A stretch of 60,289 nucleotides of DNA from Bacteroidales bacterium (lineage in GTDB: Bacteria > Bacteroidota > Bacteroidia > Bacteroidales > UBA3824). This document shows positions 38,333-46,870 of this stretch, in pieces (the stretch's first letter is position 1; every line of letters begins with the position of its first letter). A program made the translations under genes and the position numbers. A model generated the notes under the pieces. The model was not told the DNA's origin and searched no databases. It was given only the letters and a program-made list of their open reading frames with translations. The DNA is taken from positions 1 to 60,289 of the forward strand of contig JAKSUC010000016.1 of NCBI GenBank assembly GCA_024413595.1, given 5' to 3'.

Positions 38333-39361
38333 TTAATTTTCTGCTATATAAACACTTATCAAATTCTTTAAAACATCATTAAATTCATAATCAGTTCCAC
38401 TTTTTGGAGATGCAACAACACTAAATCCGCGCTTACCATAAAACAAATTTATCTCTGCCAACTTTAAACCCATCTTTGCTTTTATTTTTTTCGCATTTTG
38501 AATATTTATAACTTCATAAATTTCTATATTATATTTTTTAACATATTCAATCAAATTTGGCATAATAATATTCAACTCTTCTGCCACCTCAATAGGAGGT
38601 TTTTTAGGTTTTATCTTAGGAATTTTTCCTGTTAAAATTTGTTTTATTTTTGCCAAAGCTTCATCATCAGGTCCTGAAACAATTTTTATTTCTTGCTGTT
38701 TTATTTCCTTTTCCTCTTTCTTTACTTCATTCAATAAACTAAACATCTCAACAGAATTCTCTTTATCAATAAAACTATTAATATCAATTAATTCTGCATT
38801 TTCATTATAATAAACATTTTTATCCATACTCATAAAACAAGCCCTTGTAACATCACACGTTACCGAATCCAAAACTTGCATAATATTATATTGAACAGCA
38901 AACTTTTTTACAAATTCTTTATAAAAAAGTTTAAAAATTGTAGCATCACAACACCTTTCCTTTAATCTAAACATCACCTTTAATCCATCCTCACTTGGCG
39001 AAACAAATGTTAGCAACACTCTTGAATCTTGCTCTATCATATTTCTCAACGAAACCAAACCAATCTGTTTCTCACTAAGATGATCTAAATCAACAATAAA
39101 CGACTCAATATAAGCAAAATTTTCAGTTTTTCTAAAAGGAGGATTAAAAATTCCATTAACAATATATGGCAATTGTTTCTTCAATTCTCGATATTGTTTC
39201 TCATCAATTTCTTTAACAACACGCAAATTTCTCAACATCAATTCTAATTTTTCTGAAGGTACTCTTAATTTATCCACCAAATACTGAACATTAATTTTTT
39301 TAAGTTCATCATTAGCAAAAGTAATTTTTCCGCCACACATAATCAATAAATTATCATTCAT
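38333..39361 (-). CDS. CRISPR-associated primase-polymerase (CAPP-like, VirE_N/BT4734-type AEP domain)
   Basis: The 342-residue protein carries the AEP/VirE_N-like catalytic pattern: Asp91-x-Asp93 in SFIVDLDHLS, then LLTFVSPSEDGLKVMFRL (residues 117-132) with the SPS-x-x-G-L-K signature, then VLDSVTCDVTRACFMSMD (163-180). This matches the prim-pol fold, with two metal-binding aspartates and the third acidic/Arg motif. CRISPR-associated primase-polymerases are known beside Cas1-Cas2 in type III loci and have been linked to spacer acquisition. A C-terminal region of about 100 residues (ILTGKIPKIKPKKPPI onward) is basic and unassigned. A GGAGG lies six bases before the ATG, unusual for this phylum. 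It sits between cas1 (14 bases) and cas2 (11 bases). Confidence 0.8.
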   Translation of the reverse strand: MNDNLLIMCGGKITFANDELKKINVQYLVDKLRVPSEKLELMLRNLRVVKEIDEKQYRELKKQLPYIVNGIFNPPFRKTENFAYIESFIVDLDHLSEKQIGLVSLRNMIEQDSRVLLTFVSPSEDGLKVMFRLKERCCDATIFKLFYKEFVKKFAVQYNIMQVLDSVTCDVTRACFMSMDKNVYYNENAELIDINSFIDKENSVEMFSLLNEVKKEEKEIKQQEIKIVSGPDDEALAKIKQILTGKIPKIKPKKPPIEVAEELNIIMPNLIEYVKKYNIEIYEVINIQNAKKIKAKMGLKLAEINLFYGKRGFSVVASPKSGTDYEFNDVLKNLISVYIAEN

Positions 39362-39375
39362 AATACCCTCCTTTA

Positions 39376-40365
39376 CTATTTTTCAGAAAAATCCTTAAAC
39401 ATTTGAGCCAAATTTTGACAATACAACAAAATTTGAGTAGATCTACTTCGTTGAACTCCCTTAACAGTTATTATCTCTTCCAAATAATCATTAAAAGATT
39501 GAATCAAAATTCTACGTCCCAAAGCCTCCAACCAAAAACTTTTATCCTCCTTAACCGAATAAAAATCTTCATTCACAACCTTTTGACACAAAATATTCCA
39601 TACCACATAATCAACCCATACTCTATAAATTTCAATAACATCATAAACCAAAACTGGACGATTATAATCATCTCTATGAAGAACACCTACATAAGGATCA
39701 ATACCTGCCTTAATCAATGCGCCCTCAACTTTACCATATAATATTCCATAACCATAATTCAAAAATGCATTAGCAACATCCATTGCAGGCACTTGTGAAC
39801 GTTCTTTAAATTTAAATTCATCAGGTAAAAACATTTGAATTGTTTCAAAATAAATTTTTGAAGCCACACCTTCCCAACCGCGTAATGTAGGAGCAACATC
39901 AGAAACAATTTCTCCTTCTAATGCCAAAACTTTTGCCCGATAATCTTCCAATCTATTAATTGCTTTTTTGCGTTTTGTTATAATTACTTCATCATCATTA
40001 GTTGGCATCATCATCAACAACGCTTGTTGATTAGCTATTTTTTGCGCAATAACATTCTTGATCCATTCCAATGCCTTTGACGAAAATGTAAATTCAATCT
40101 GTCCTTTACGAATTGTTGAAATCGAACCATATTTATTACTCCAAACTCTACCCATAGGTTTCCCTTGATTATCCATAAATATGATTTCAATCTCATTTTC
40201 AATAGCAAGCAAAACTGCATCTGAAGTTATTTGTGCACCACGAGATATTTGAATACTCTTTATTCCTTGAACTGGAATTCGTTGCTTTACATCTGCTGAA
40301 TTTATCATAAAACAACCATTATCTTTACTCAACGAAACTCCAAACGTATTTAATATCAACTCCAT
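39376..40365 (-). CDS. cas1: CRISPR-associated endonuclease/integrase Cas1
   Basis: Cas1 is the integrase that inserts spacers. The N-terminal beta domain begins MELILNTFGVSLSKDNGCF. The helical domain carries the metal ligands Glu165 (RGWEGVASKIYF), His230 (GVLHRDDYNRPVL) and Asp242 (VYDVIEIYRVW). The length of 329 residues is normal. It is not fused to a reverse transcriptase. It follows the TPR/cold-shock-like gene by 31 bases and precedes the primase-polymerase by 14 bases. Confidence 0.97.
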   Translation of the reverse strand: MELILNTFGVSLSKDNGCFMINSADVKQRIPVQGIKSIQISRGAQITSDAVLLAIENEIEIIFMDNQGKPMGRVWSNKYGSISTIRKGQIEFTFSSKALEWIKNVIAQKIANQQALLMMMPTNDDEVIITKRKKAINRLEDYRAKVLALEGEIVSDVAPTLRGWEGVASKIYFETIQMFLPDEFKFKERSQVPAMDVANAFLNYGYGILYGKVEGALIKAGIDPYVGVLHRDDYNRPVLVYDVIEIYRVWVDYVVWNILCQKVVNEDFYSVKEDKSFWLEALGRRILIQSFNDYLEEIITVKGVQRSRSTQILLYCQNLAQMFKDFSEK

Positions 40366-40396
40366 AATTATATATTTTTTATAAAATAATAATTTT

Positions 40397-41701
40397 TCAA
40401 TTTTTAATTTTTAATTGAACAGCTCGCCATCCATCCTTATTTTTCTTTTTATCAAAAGACTTTATACACTTTCCTTTCACAAAATCATTATCTTTAAACT
40501 TTTGAGCCATATTTTGAGGAATAAAAATTAATTTCTCCTTAAATTTCACAAATCCAAATCCATTACAATTTAGTTTTATAACTCCTTCAAAATCAAAACT
40601 GTCACTCTTAGAATTATTCAAATTTTTATTACTATTTTGTAATCCTAAAACCTTATTTTCCAAATCATTACACAAATTTTTATAAAAATCATAATTATTA
40701 TTAGGTACAACAATATCCTTTGTCCAATCTTCCAACAAAACCGACTTTAAATAATTAGGAACAAACCATTTATTCTTAACCTTAATACTCTCAACATATT
40801 TAAACTCACACAAAGCCTCTTTTAAATATCCCAAATCCTTAAGCAGAAATGCAGTTTTTTCCCTAACCTTAACACTCATTTCAGGTTTTGATTTACAAAT
40901 CAATGCTTTTGCATAATACTTTAACCTTTCATTTTTATCATCCTCTGCATCACCAAACAAATCCCAAACCCAAAATTCATTACTTTTTTTCTTGGCAAAA
41001 ATTTTCATATACTTATAAAAAGTATCTTTTTGCCCAATCTTTAAAGTAAGTTTTGCTATATAAAAAGGTAAATAAATATAATTCTTATATTTTAAAGAAA
41101 AATTCTCAAGTTTAGGCAAAAACAAAACAATTTTATCATTAAGATTATTATCAAAAATAAACCTGCAATATGCCAACAAACACCTTTCTGCCAAAGGCAT
41201 AACTTTAGTACCATTTTCAGTTTCTGAACTTTTAAAATCTTCTGGCATAAACGAATCAAAATTCCACCATTCACAAAAATCTCCAAAACCTGTCCACCAG
41301 CCATTAGTTTTCAAAACTATCAACATCAACGATGAATAAGCAACACTTTGTTGCTTTATTTTCAATCGTTTAACACAATCAAAAACATCATTCATAAAAA
41401 CGGAATCATTAATCTTTGCCCTTATCAACGACGAAATCGAAACCTTTATCAAAAAGCCCACACTTTGATAAAATATTTCCTCATTTTCAGGAACATCTAG
41501 TTTAATAATCTCATTTAAACACTTAATAAATTGAAAACGTTTTTGTTGATTAGAATTTTGCTTTGCATAATCAAAAAGAACCCAAGCCATATTTCTAACA
41601 TTCCAAATATCATTTGGTTGGGCATTCAAATTTTCTAACGCTAACTTATAAGCCACATCTAAACGACCAGCTTTTCGTAGGTTTGTAATATTGGTTGTCA
41701 T
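40397..41701 (-). CDS. TPR-like protein with C-terminal cold-shock/OB-like domain in the adaptation operon
   Basis: The 434-residue soluble protein has an N-terminal TPR-like helical array (AGRLDVAYKLALENLNAQPN is a typical repeat; helices continue to about residue 330) and a low-complexity Asn/Ser linker. The C-terminal domain of about 65 residues resembles a cold-shock domain: FEGVIKLNCNGFGFVKF has the GFGFV RNP1-like motif, followed by FIPQNMAQKFKDNDFVKGK and a closing WRAVQLKI strand. Such domains bind single-stranded RNA or DNA. It lies directly upstream of cas1, so I infer a role in acquisition, perhaps presenting nucleic acid to the primase-polymerase. It is not a named Cas family that I can assign with certainty. 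Confidence 0.65.
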   Translation of the reverse strand: MTTNITNLRKAGRLDVAYKLALENLNAQPNDIWNVRNMAWVLFDYAKQNSNQQKRFQFIKCLNEIIKLDVPENEEIFYQSVGFLIKVSISSLIRAKINDSVFMNDVFDCVKRLKIKQQSVAYSSLMLIVLKTNGWWTGFGDFCEWWNFDSFMPEDFKSSETENGTKVMPLAERCLLAYCRFIFDNNLNDKIVLFLPKLENFSLKYKNYIYLPFYIAKLTLKIGQKDTFYKYMKIFAKKKSNEFWVWDLFGDAEDDKNERLKYYAKALICKSKPEMSVKVREKTAFLLKDLGYLKEALCEFKYVESIKVKNKWFVPNYLKSVLLEDWTKDIVVPNNNYDFYKNLCNDLENKVLGLQNSNKNLNNSKSDSFDFEGVIKLNCNGFGFVKFKEKLIFIPQNMAQKFKDNDFVKGKCIKSFDKKKNKDGWRAVQLKIKN

Positions 41702-41703
41702 AA

Positions 41704-41740
41704 TCGTATCATTTAATAATTTGAGATTATTAAGATACGA
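41704..41740 (-). other. Stable hairpin immediately upstream of the TPR/cold-shock gene
   Basis: TCGTATC and TTAATAAT (41704-41710, 41713-41720) pair with ATTATTAA and GATACGA (41726-41740) around a five-base loop, leaving a two-base bulge. The hairpin ends three bases before the ATG at 41701 and has no T-tract on the minus strand. It is therefore more likely a 5'-UTR control or processing element than a terminator. Confidence 0.5.
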
Positions 41741-41845
41741 AATAATTTTGAATTAATAAATATAAAATCAGATAAATTTTTGATTATAAAATAAAAAAGC
41801 ACACAAAACCATTAAAAAATAAAAAAATGAATAAAAATTTATCTC

Positions 41846-43333
41846 TTATTTTCTATTTTGAAATCCCGCAATAAAGAAATCATCTACCAAATGCAAGTTT
41901 TTCTTTGCACGAGTCATACCTGTATAAATCCATTGATATTTCCCTTTAGTAACATTTAGCGTTATACTTCTCATAGGAGAAAGAAAAACATCATTCCATT
42001 CACCACCTTGAGCCTTATGACAAGTTAAAACATATCCATACGTACATCTCAAAGCATTTAAATATTCATCATTATGCATTGCATCTACAAACTCACTTGA
42101 TTTTTGGTTTTTAACACCTTTCTGAACCATTCTAATAATAAAATCAATAAATAAAGAATTTTGCTGTTCAATATTTAAATTAGCAGTCTTTGTATCATAA
42201 AGAACATCTTTAATCATTAGTTGTTGATATTCTTGATTATTTGCAATATTTTCTACTGTAACGCCAATAAAAGTTAAACCAGCTCTAGAATTATATTCTT
42301 GACTTTTAATAGCCTTCACCTTAACCAAATCGCCATTCATCAAACCTGAAATCAAATTATTTTGAGTAACAAGCAACAAATCTCCAACCACTAAATCACC
42401 TCTAAAACCAAGAAATTTTCTAATAGTACGCGATAATTCATTACATCTTTTATTAGAATAAGACAACATTGTAGCACAATTATAATTCTCATTATAAATC
42501 ATATCAGAATATTTTTCCAAAAAAGCCAATTCATTTTCATAAAGAATAATATTATTAGAATTTCGCCATTGTAATTTTGACCAATTTGAACCTTGATAAT
42601 TACTATCATCAAAAGGAGCAGAAAAATAACATTTTCTAATTTTTTCTGACAAACGGATAATATCATTATCTCCCTTTTGACGCATAATTTCAGTTAACTC
42701 AGCCCATTGAGCATCTATATCAAAATTTTCTTTAAAATAATCTATCGACAATGCTGGTGAAATTTCTTGATTTATAGGAGGCAACTGACAATTATCGCCA
42801 ATAAAAATAAATTGACCTGTTTTATCATACTCAAGCAAATCGCTTAACAATTTACCAGAACCAAATTGAGCTTGAGTAACAACAATTTGTGCCTTATCCG
42901 AAATCATTGACGACTCATCAATAATATAAACATTTTGTTGTTCATGATCTGGAAGAGGTTTAAAATCGAAAACAAGATAAAAATGTTTAATTCTATCATT
43001 TTTTTCAATCTGCTCATCCTTTTTATTATCAACAACAATTTTAATATCTTGATTAAAATCTTTATAAGAATAGATCATACTATGAATTGTAGTTGAAGAA
43101 TAACCAGAAATATCACTCATAATTTTGGAAGCACGTCCAGTACTAGCTGCCAAATAATAATGCACTTTCATTTTAGAAAGAGTATTAATAAGTTGTTTAG
43201 TAATAGTAGTTTTACCAGTACCAGCATAACCCTTTAATATAAAAACTCGATCTTTTTTATTCTCAACAAAATCAATAATTTTATCAAACGCATCTTGTTG
43301 CGATGGAGTTAATGTAATTTGAGTTTCTTGCAT
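41846..43333 (-). CDS. SF1 DNA helicase (RecD/Dda-like) of the adaptation operon
   Basis: The 495-residue protein begins with a Q-motif-like TLTPSQQDAF and Walker A GYAGTGKTTI (Lys41). VYIIDESSMIS is motif II, FIFIGDNCQLPPI motif III, and the C-terminal LTCHKAQGGEWNDVFL with WIYTGMTRAKKNLHLV gives the UvrD_C_2 motifs V and VI. This is a superfamily 1B helicase related to RecD2 and Dda, which move 5' to 3' on DNA. It lies 144 bases upstream of the TPR/cold-shock gene, which is separated by the hairpin at 41704. It is the first gene after the terminator at 43365, so it probably leads the transcription unit that ends with cas2. Involvement in spacer processing is an inference. Confidence 0.85.
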   Translation of the reverse strand: MQETQITLTPSQQDAFDKIIDFVENKKDRVFILKGYAGTGKTTITKQLINTLSKMKVHYYLAASTGRASKIMSDISGYSSTTIHSMIYSYKDFNQDIKIVVDNKKDEQIEKNDRIKHFYLVFDFKPLPDHEQQNVYIIDESSMISDKAQIVVTQAQFGSGKLLSDLLEYDKTGQFIFIGDNCQLPPINQEISPALSIDYFKENFDIDAQWAELTEIMRQKGDNDIIRLSEKIRKCYFSAPFDDSNYQGSNWSKLQWRNSNNIILYENELAFLEKYSDMIYNENYNCATMLSYSNKRCNELSRTIRKFLGFRGDLVVGDLLLVTQNNLISGLMNGDLVKVKAIKSQEYNSRAGLTFIGVTVENIANNQEYQQLMIKDVLYDTKTANLNIEQQNSLFIDFIIRMVQKGVKNQKSSEFVDAMHNDEYLNALRCTYGYVLTCHKAQGGEWNDVFLSPMRSITLNVTKGKYQWIYTGMTRAKKNLHLVDDFFIAGFQNRK

Positions 43334-43364
43334 AATATTTTAAATTAATGATTTGTAAATATAC

Positions 43365-43398
43365 AAAAAAAATGTCGTTCACTATTAAATGAACGACA
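43365..43398 (-). terminator. Rho-independent terminator after the DUF697-like gene
   Basis: On the minus strand, TGTCGTTCA pairs with TGAACGACA around an eight-base loop, followed by eight T residues. It separates the DUF697-like gene from the helicase/cas1 unit. Confidence 0.85.
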
Positions 43399-43422
43399 AT
43401 TTTGTAAGAGTATTTTCGTAAA

Positions 43423-43791
43423 TTAATATATTGCAACAATAGGATTGAATTGCTTAACAAGCGACCAACCTGCTGCTTCTATAATACTTGCACTAAGAAT
43501 TGGTGCTATAACATTTCCTAACCCAGGAATTAATTTACCCAACTCTTTAGCAAGATATTTTACTGGCTGTTTAGTAACTTGCTTTTTAATAGCAGCAATC
43601 GCCATAGATTTTGCAATAGCTTGTGATACATCTTGACCAAATACAGCTGCTAACTGTGTAGTCATTATTGTAAGAGCCAAAACATCTGTAGCATACCCAA
43701 TACCAGGTACAGAAACTGCATTACCTGCGCCACATGCCACTGCACAAGTATGAATTATTGCGTGACATCTATTTTTTATTGTATCTGTCAT
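43423..43791 (-). CDS. Small hydrophobic protein resembling a stand-alone DUF697 domain
   Basis: I prefer the ATG at 43791 (122 residues) because GGAGGT lies six bases before it; the longer frame from 43803 would place this ribosome binding site inside the coding sequence. The protein has two glycine-rich hydrophobic stretches (VSVPGIGYATDVLALTIMT and LGKLIPGLGNVIAPILSAS) separated by a helix (QAIAKSMAIAAIKKQ) and ends EAAGWSLVKQF. This follows the DUF697 pattern found at the C-terminus of GTPases and YcjF-type membrane proteins, here without a GTPase. It could associate with membranes. It has its own terminator and lies between the effector and adaptation parts of the CRISPR locus. A CRISPR role is possible but unproven. 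Confidence 0.6.
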   Translation of the reverse strand: MTDTIKNRCHAIIHTCAVACGAGNAVSVPGIGYATDVLALTIMTTQLAAVFGQDVSQAIAKSMAIAAIKKQVTKQPVKYLAKELGKLIPGLGNVIAPILSASIIEAAGWSLVKQFNPIVAIY

Positions 43792-43999
43792 AATGACCTC
43801 CATTTTTATAAGTTAAACATTAAAATTAATTATTGCCAAATTTTTTGTTTTTGACAATGCAAAATTGGAAGTATTATGAATGATAAGCAAATTATTACTT
43901 GTGATAAAATGAAAATGAACATAAATTAAAATATTATATTTATAATCAAGTATTTACAAATAATAAATTGTAAAAATTAGATTTTTTTTCAATAATAAA

Positions 44000-44869
44000 C
44001 TAATTAGAAATATATATATCAGACATTTTTTTCACATGCTTAATTATTTCAGATTTTAGTTTATTAGGACTTTCAACAACAACATCACAACCATAAGACA
44101 GAATTAATCGTTCCAATTCTTTGTTTCGTTTTATTGAAAGAATTACTTTATAAAACCCTTTATCTGAACATGTTTTATCAACAAATTTTACAAAATCTTT
44201 TATGTCACTATCGAGAAAACGATTAAGCATATTTGATTTTACTTTCAAGATAACATCTTCTATATTTCGATTTTCAAAACTATCTATTCCAATAATACTA
44301 GAAAAATGATTTGTCCAATCAATCTTTGATTTCGTAAATTTTTTTCTGCGTGAAATTGTAAGTTTATCAATCATAGACATTTCAATATGATAATATTTAT
44401 CATCAATTAACTTTCCATTTAGATCTGCATAACGTCCAAATATATAAGTTTTTCCCCTATACTTTCGTAAATATTCAGGTTGAACTAAAATTTCAATCAA
44501 TTCTTTTGGTTTATTTACATGATGATAAGTCAATTTTAAAACATTCTTATTTAATGAACGTGATACGATATTTTCAAAACCAACGTGCATCACATAAAAA
44601 CTCGAAGTTATTTCAATTCCTTTTTGCAAAAAATATCTCTCATTTTTCCCTTCTTTTTCACTATAAATATAATTTCTAAATTCAACTATCATTTTTCTAA
44701 ATGTATCGTTCCAATTTATTGGAGGCAACTTATTTTCTAAATCATCTGTCCAGACTTGAACTTTACACCAAGATGCAAATTCGTATGACGTTATACCATT
44801 TTTAGAAGAAATCATTTCCTGAAAATGATCATACATATCTTTATGACGTTTTTGAATAGATGAAAACAT
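44000..44869 (-). CDS. WYL domain protein within the CRISPR locus
   Basis: The 289-residue protein has a central WYL-like domain: NVLKLTYHHVNKPKELIEIL is the first strand pair, and VQPEYLRKYRGKTYIFGRYA matches the conserved P-x-x-L followed by aromatic-rich strand of the family. A WCX-like C-terminal region follows. The N-terminal 80 residues are helical and do not show a clear HTH. WYL domains bind ligands, probably nucleic acids or nucleotides, and often regulate phage defence genes. It lies 22 bases after the CARF-HEPN gene on the same strand, so it is probably the last gene of the effector operon. Confidence 0.75.
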   Translation of the reverse strand: MFSSIQKRHKDMYDHFQEMISSKNGITSYEFASWCKVQVWTDDLENKLPPINWNDTFRKMIVEFRNYIYSEKEGKNERYFLQKGIEITSSFYVMHVGFENIVSRSLNKNVLKLTYHHVNKPKELIEILVQPEYLRKYRGKTYIFGRYADLNGKLIDDKYYHIEMSMIDKLTISRRKKFTKSKIDWTNHFSSIIGIDSFENRNIEDVILKVKSNMLNRFLDSDIKDFVKFVDKTCSDKGFYKVILSIKRNKELERLILSYGCDVVVESPNKLKSEIIKHVKKMSDIYISN

Positions 44870-44890
44870 TGAAAATATAATTTTTTAAGA

Positions 44891-46525
44891 TTAACTAATC
44901 TTTTGAACCTTCATTTGAGATAATGCAAAACGAATATTTTTTGAGAGTGTTTCTATATTATATTTTTCAAAAATATAACCTCGTTTTTCTAATATTATAA
45001 TTTGTTCTTTTGAAAAATTATCATCACTCGAAGAATGACTAATTTTATTTCGCATCTGTTTAGCATATAAATAAGCAAACATCATTTTCGACAAATCTGT
45101 GTTTGTGATATTAATACTAAATTTATTAGGTAAAACTTTCCCGTTTTCAACTTGTAATGCTAAATCCAATTTCTTATCCAAAGTTGCCTTTTTTTCGTCC
45201 GTTTTTAATCCTAACAACTTCTTTTGAAAAGCCAAATTATTTGCAATGGCATTTATTAATTTGGGGTCATTAGTCAACTTTTTGTCAGTAAAAAACTGTT
45301 TGACTATTTCTCTAATGTCTACCGAATTAATTGAATGCCTATCGCAAAAAGATTTAGTACGAGATATTAAATCTTCTTTTGTTTTTACTTTATCCAAGAC
45401 ATCAGACTTGTATAATTGTAAAATATCATTATCGTAAGAAATATTATCAAAAACTCCAATATAGAACATATTTGTCTCAAAATCTTTTGAAAGAATTGGA
45501 CTTCCATTTTGGGCAAAGTCGTTAACATCACCGTTATACTTATAGTAACCTTGACCATACATGTAAACAGGCATCTTTTCCACAAACACTGCCAATGCTT
45601 GCTGTATCAGTCCATTATCTACACACCAACTTATTATTTGTGGATAATCAATTTTTGTAGAATTTCCAATTAGTTTTTCTTCAATTAGTGATAAAAGATT
45701 TTTAAGAATTACATATTCAATTTGTTGACTTTTAGATAATTTTATAATTTGTATATATTTTTTTATATTTAAAATTGTGTCATCTAGATTTTCAATATTA
45801 CCTAGACGTATTTTATCTGAAAATTCTGTCATAAAATTTAAAAGGCAATTTATATCATTGTCTTTTAATGCCAAATAATATTTTGAAAACTGAATAGCTT
45901 TACCTGTTGTTACAAATTCATTTACAGCATCAGCAATATTTGTCAATCTCTCAAAATCGTTGGTATTTTCAATAGTTCCTTTTTCTATTTTACCTAGCTC
46001 ATTTCGTTGAATATTTGAATAAAACGAAAAAGGATTATTAACTCCTTTATATTTTAGAATTTTAGTAAGAAGTTGAATAATATTTGTTGTTGTTCGTTGA
46101 CCACCTGCTACATCAATATAAATATTATCACCAGAAGATATATTTTCGCAAATTTCATTCAATATTTCTCCATTAGGGCGATCTTGATTATTTATATTTT
46201 CAAGATTAACAATTTTAATATCTATATCTTCAAATAATTTTTTGGCTACATCTTGATAATATTCCCAAGCTGTTATATTATAAATATCTGAATATTCTGC
46301 TGATTTTGATCGTGTTTCAAGAACTGCATTAGAACATAATGCTATTATTTTATCCAATTTTTTTTCGGATTTAAATAATTTTTGAATTCCATTCAAAATA
46401 CTTTCATTTGTATGTCTCGCTTCAAAATACATGTCTTTTCCATCAACATTAATTGAATATTTAATATTTTGAATTCGAGATTGAAAAATACTAATATTAG
46501 CTATCAAGATATTCATAACATACAA
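44891..46525 (-). CDS. CARF-HEPN ribonuclease (Csm6/Csx1-like)
   Basis: The 544-residue protein has an N-terminal CARF domain with the ligand-binding motif DVAGGQRTTT (Asp138-Thr147) and a C-terminal HEPN domain with the catalytic R-x4-H motif RNKISH (Arg492, His497). CARF domains bind the cyclic oligoadenylates made by Cas10, which switch on the HEPN RNase to cut RNA nonspecifically. The middle part is helical. ATG at 46516 is an alternative start three codons in. It lies four bases after the small CARF-like gene. Its base composition is AT-rich like the adaptation genes and unlike the RAMP genes upstream, so it may have joined the operon separately. Confidence 0.85.
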   Translation of the reverse strand: MYVMNILIANISIFQSRIQNIKYSINVDGKDMYFEARHTNESILNGIQKLFKSEKKLDKIIALCSNAVLETRSKSAEYSDIYNITAWEYYQDVAKKLFEDIDIKIVNLENINNQDRPNGEILNEICENISSGDNIYIDVAGGQRTTTNIIQLLTKILKYKGVNNPFSFYSNIQRNELGKIEKGTIENTNDFERLTNIADAVNEFVTTGKAIQFSKYYLALKDNDINCLLNFMTEFSDKIRLGNIENLDDTILNIKKYIQIIKLSKSQQIEYVILKNLLSLIEEKLIGNSTKIDYPQIISWCVDNGLIQQALAVFVEKMPVYMYGQGYYKYNGDVNDFAQNGSPILSKDFETNMFYIGVFDNISYDNDILQLYKSDVLDKVKTKEDLISRTKSFCDRHSINSVDIREIVKQFFTDKKLTNDPKLINAIANNLAFQKKLLGLKTDEKKATLDKKLDLALQVENGKVLPNKFSINITNTDLSKMMFAYLYAKQMRNKISHSSSDDNFSKEQIIILEKRGYIFEKYNIETLSKNIRFALSQMKVQKIS

Positions 46526-46529
46526 CTTT

Positions 46530-46868
46530 TTAATATTCTCTAAACCTCACAAACTTAAATTTAGAAATCTTAACCCCGTTTTCTTCAACGGTATCGCGCT
46601 TGGTGCACGAAGCCACGCATTTGATATTCTTTTTCTTGAGTTCGTTTATCATCTTATAGCAAAAATTGAACTCGCCCATAATATGGACTGCCTCGATATT
46701 GGATATCTGTTCGATTTTTTGCAAGTATTCATTTACAAGAGAATCGATATACCCCTCATCGCCTTCAGGATCAACTTGTGGAAATGGAAGGTCGATAATT
46801 TCTTTATACTCTGCCTTTTGCTCTAAAGTCCAAGCTGCAGATGGATGGTTGGAAAGGTTTATAAGCAT
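46530..46868 (-). CDS. Small CARF-like CRISPR accessory protein, ring-nuclease candidate (Csx15/16/20-type)
   Basis: The 112-residue protein starts MLINLSNHPSAAW and has a Rossmann-like layout: a first strand, helix, DLPFPQVDP loop, helix DSLVNEYLQKIEQI, strand AVHIMGEFNFCYKMI, then strand IKCVASCTKRD and a last strand KFVRFREY. This compact fold resembles the small CARF-superfamily proteins (Csx15, Csx16, Csx20) found beside CARF effectors and thought to degrade cyclic oligoadenylate. It sits between two CARF-HEPN RNases, with gaps of four and two bases, exactly where an off-switch would be expected. The exact family is my judgement and not certain. Confidence 0.55.
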   Translation of the reverse strand: MLINLSNHPSAAWTLEQKAEYKEIIDLPFPQVDPEGDEGYIDSLVNEYLQKIEQISNIEAVHIMGEFNFCYKMINELKKKNIKCVASCTKRDTVEENGVKISKFKFVRFREY

Positions 46869-46870
46869 GA

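Noticed and set aside
39376..40365. Reverse transcriptase-Cas1 fusion
   Set aside because: The protein is 329 residues with only Cas1 motifs. No reverse transcriptase motif occurs in it or its neighbours, and no cas4 was seen.
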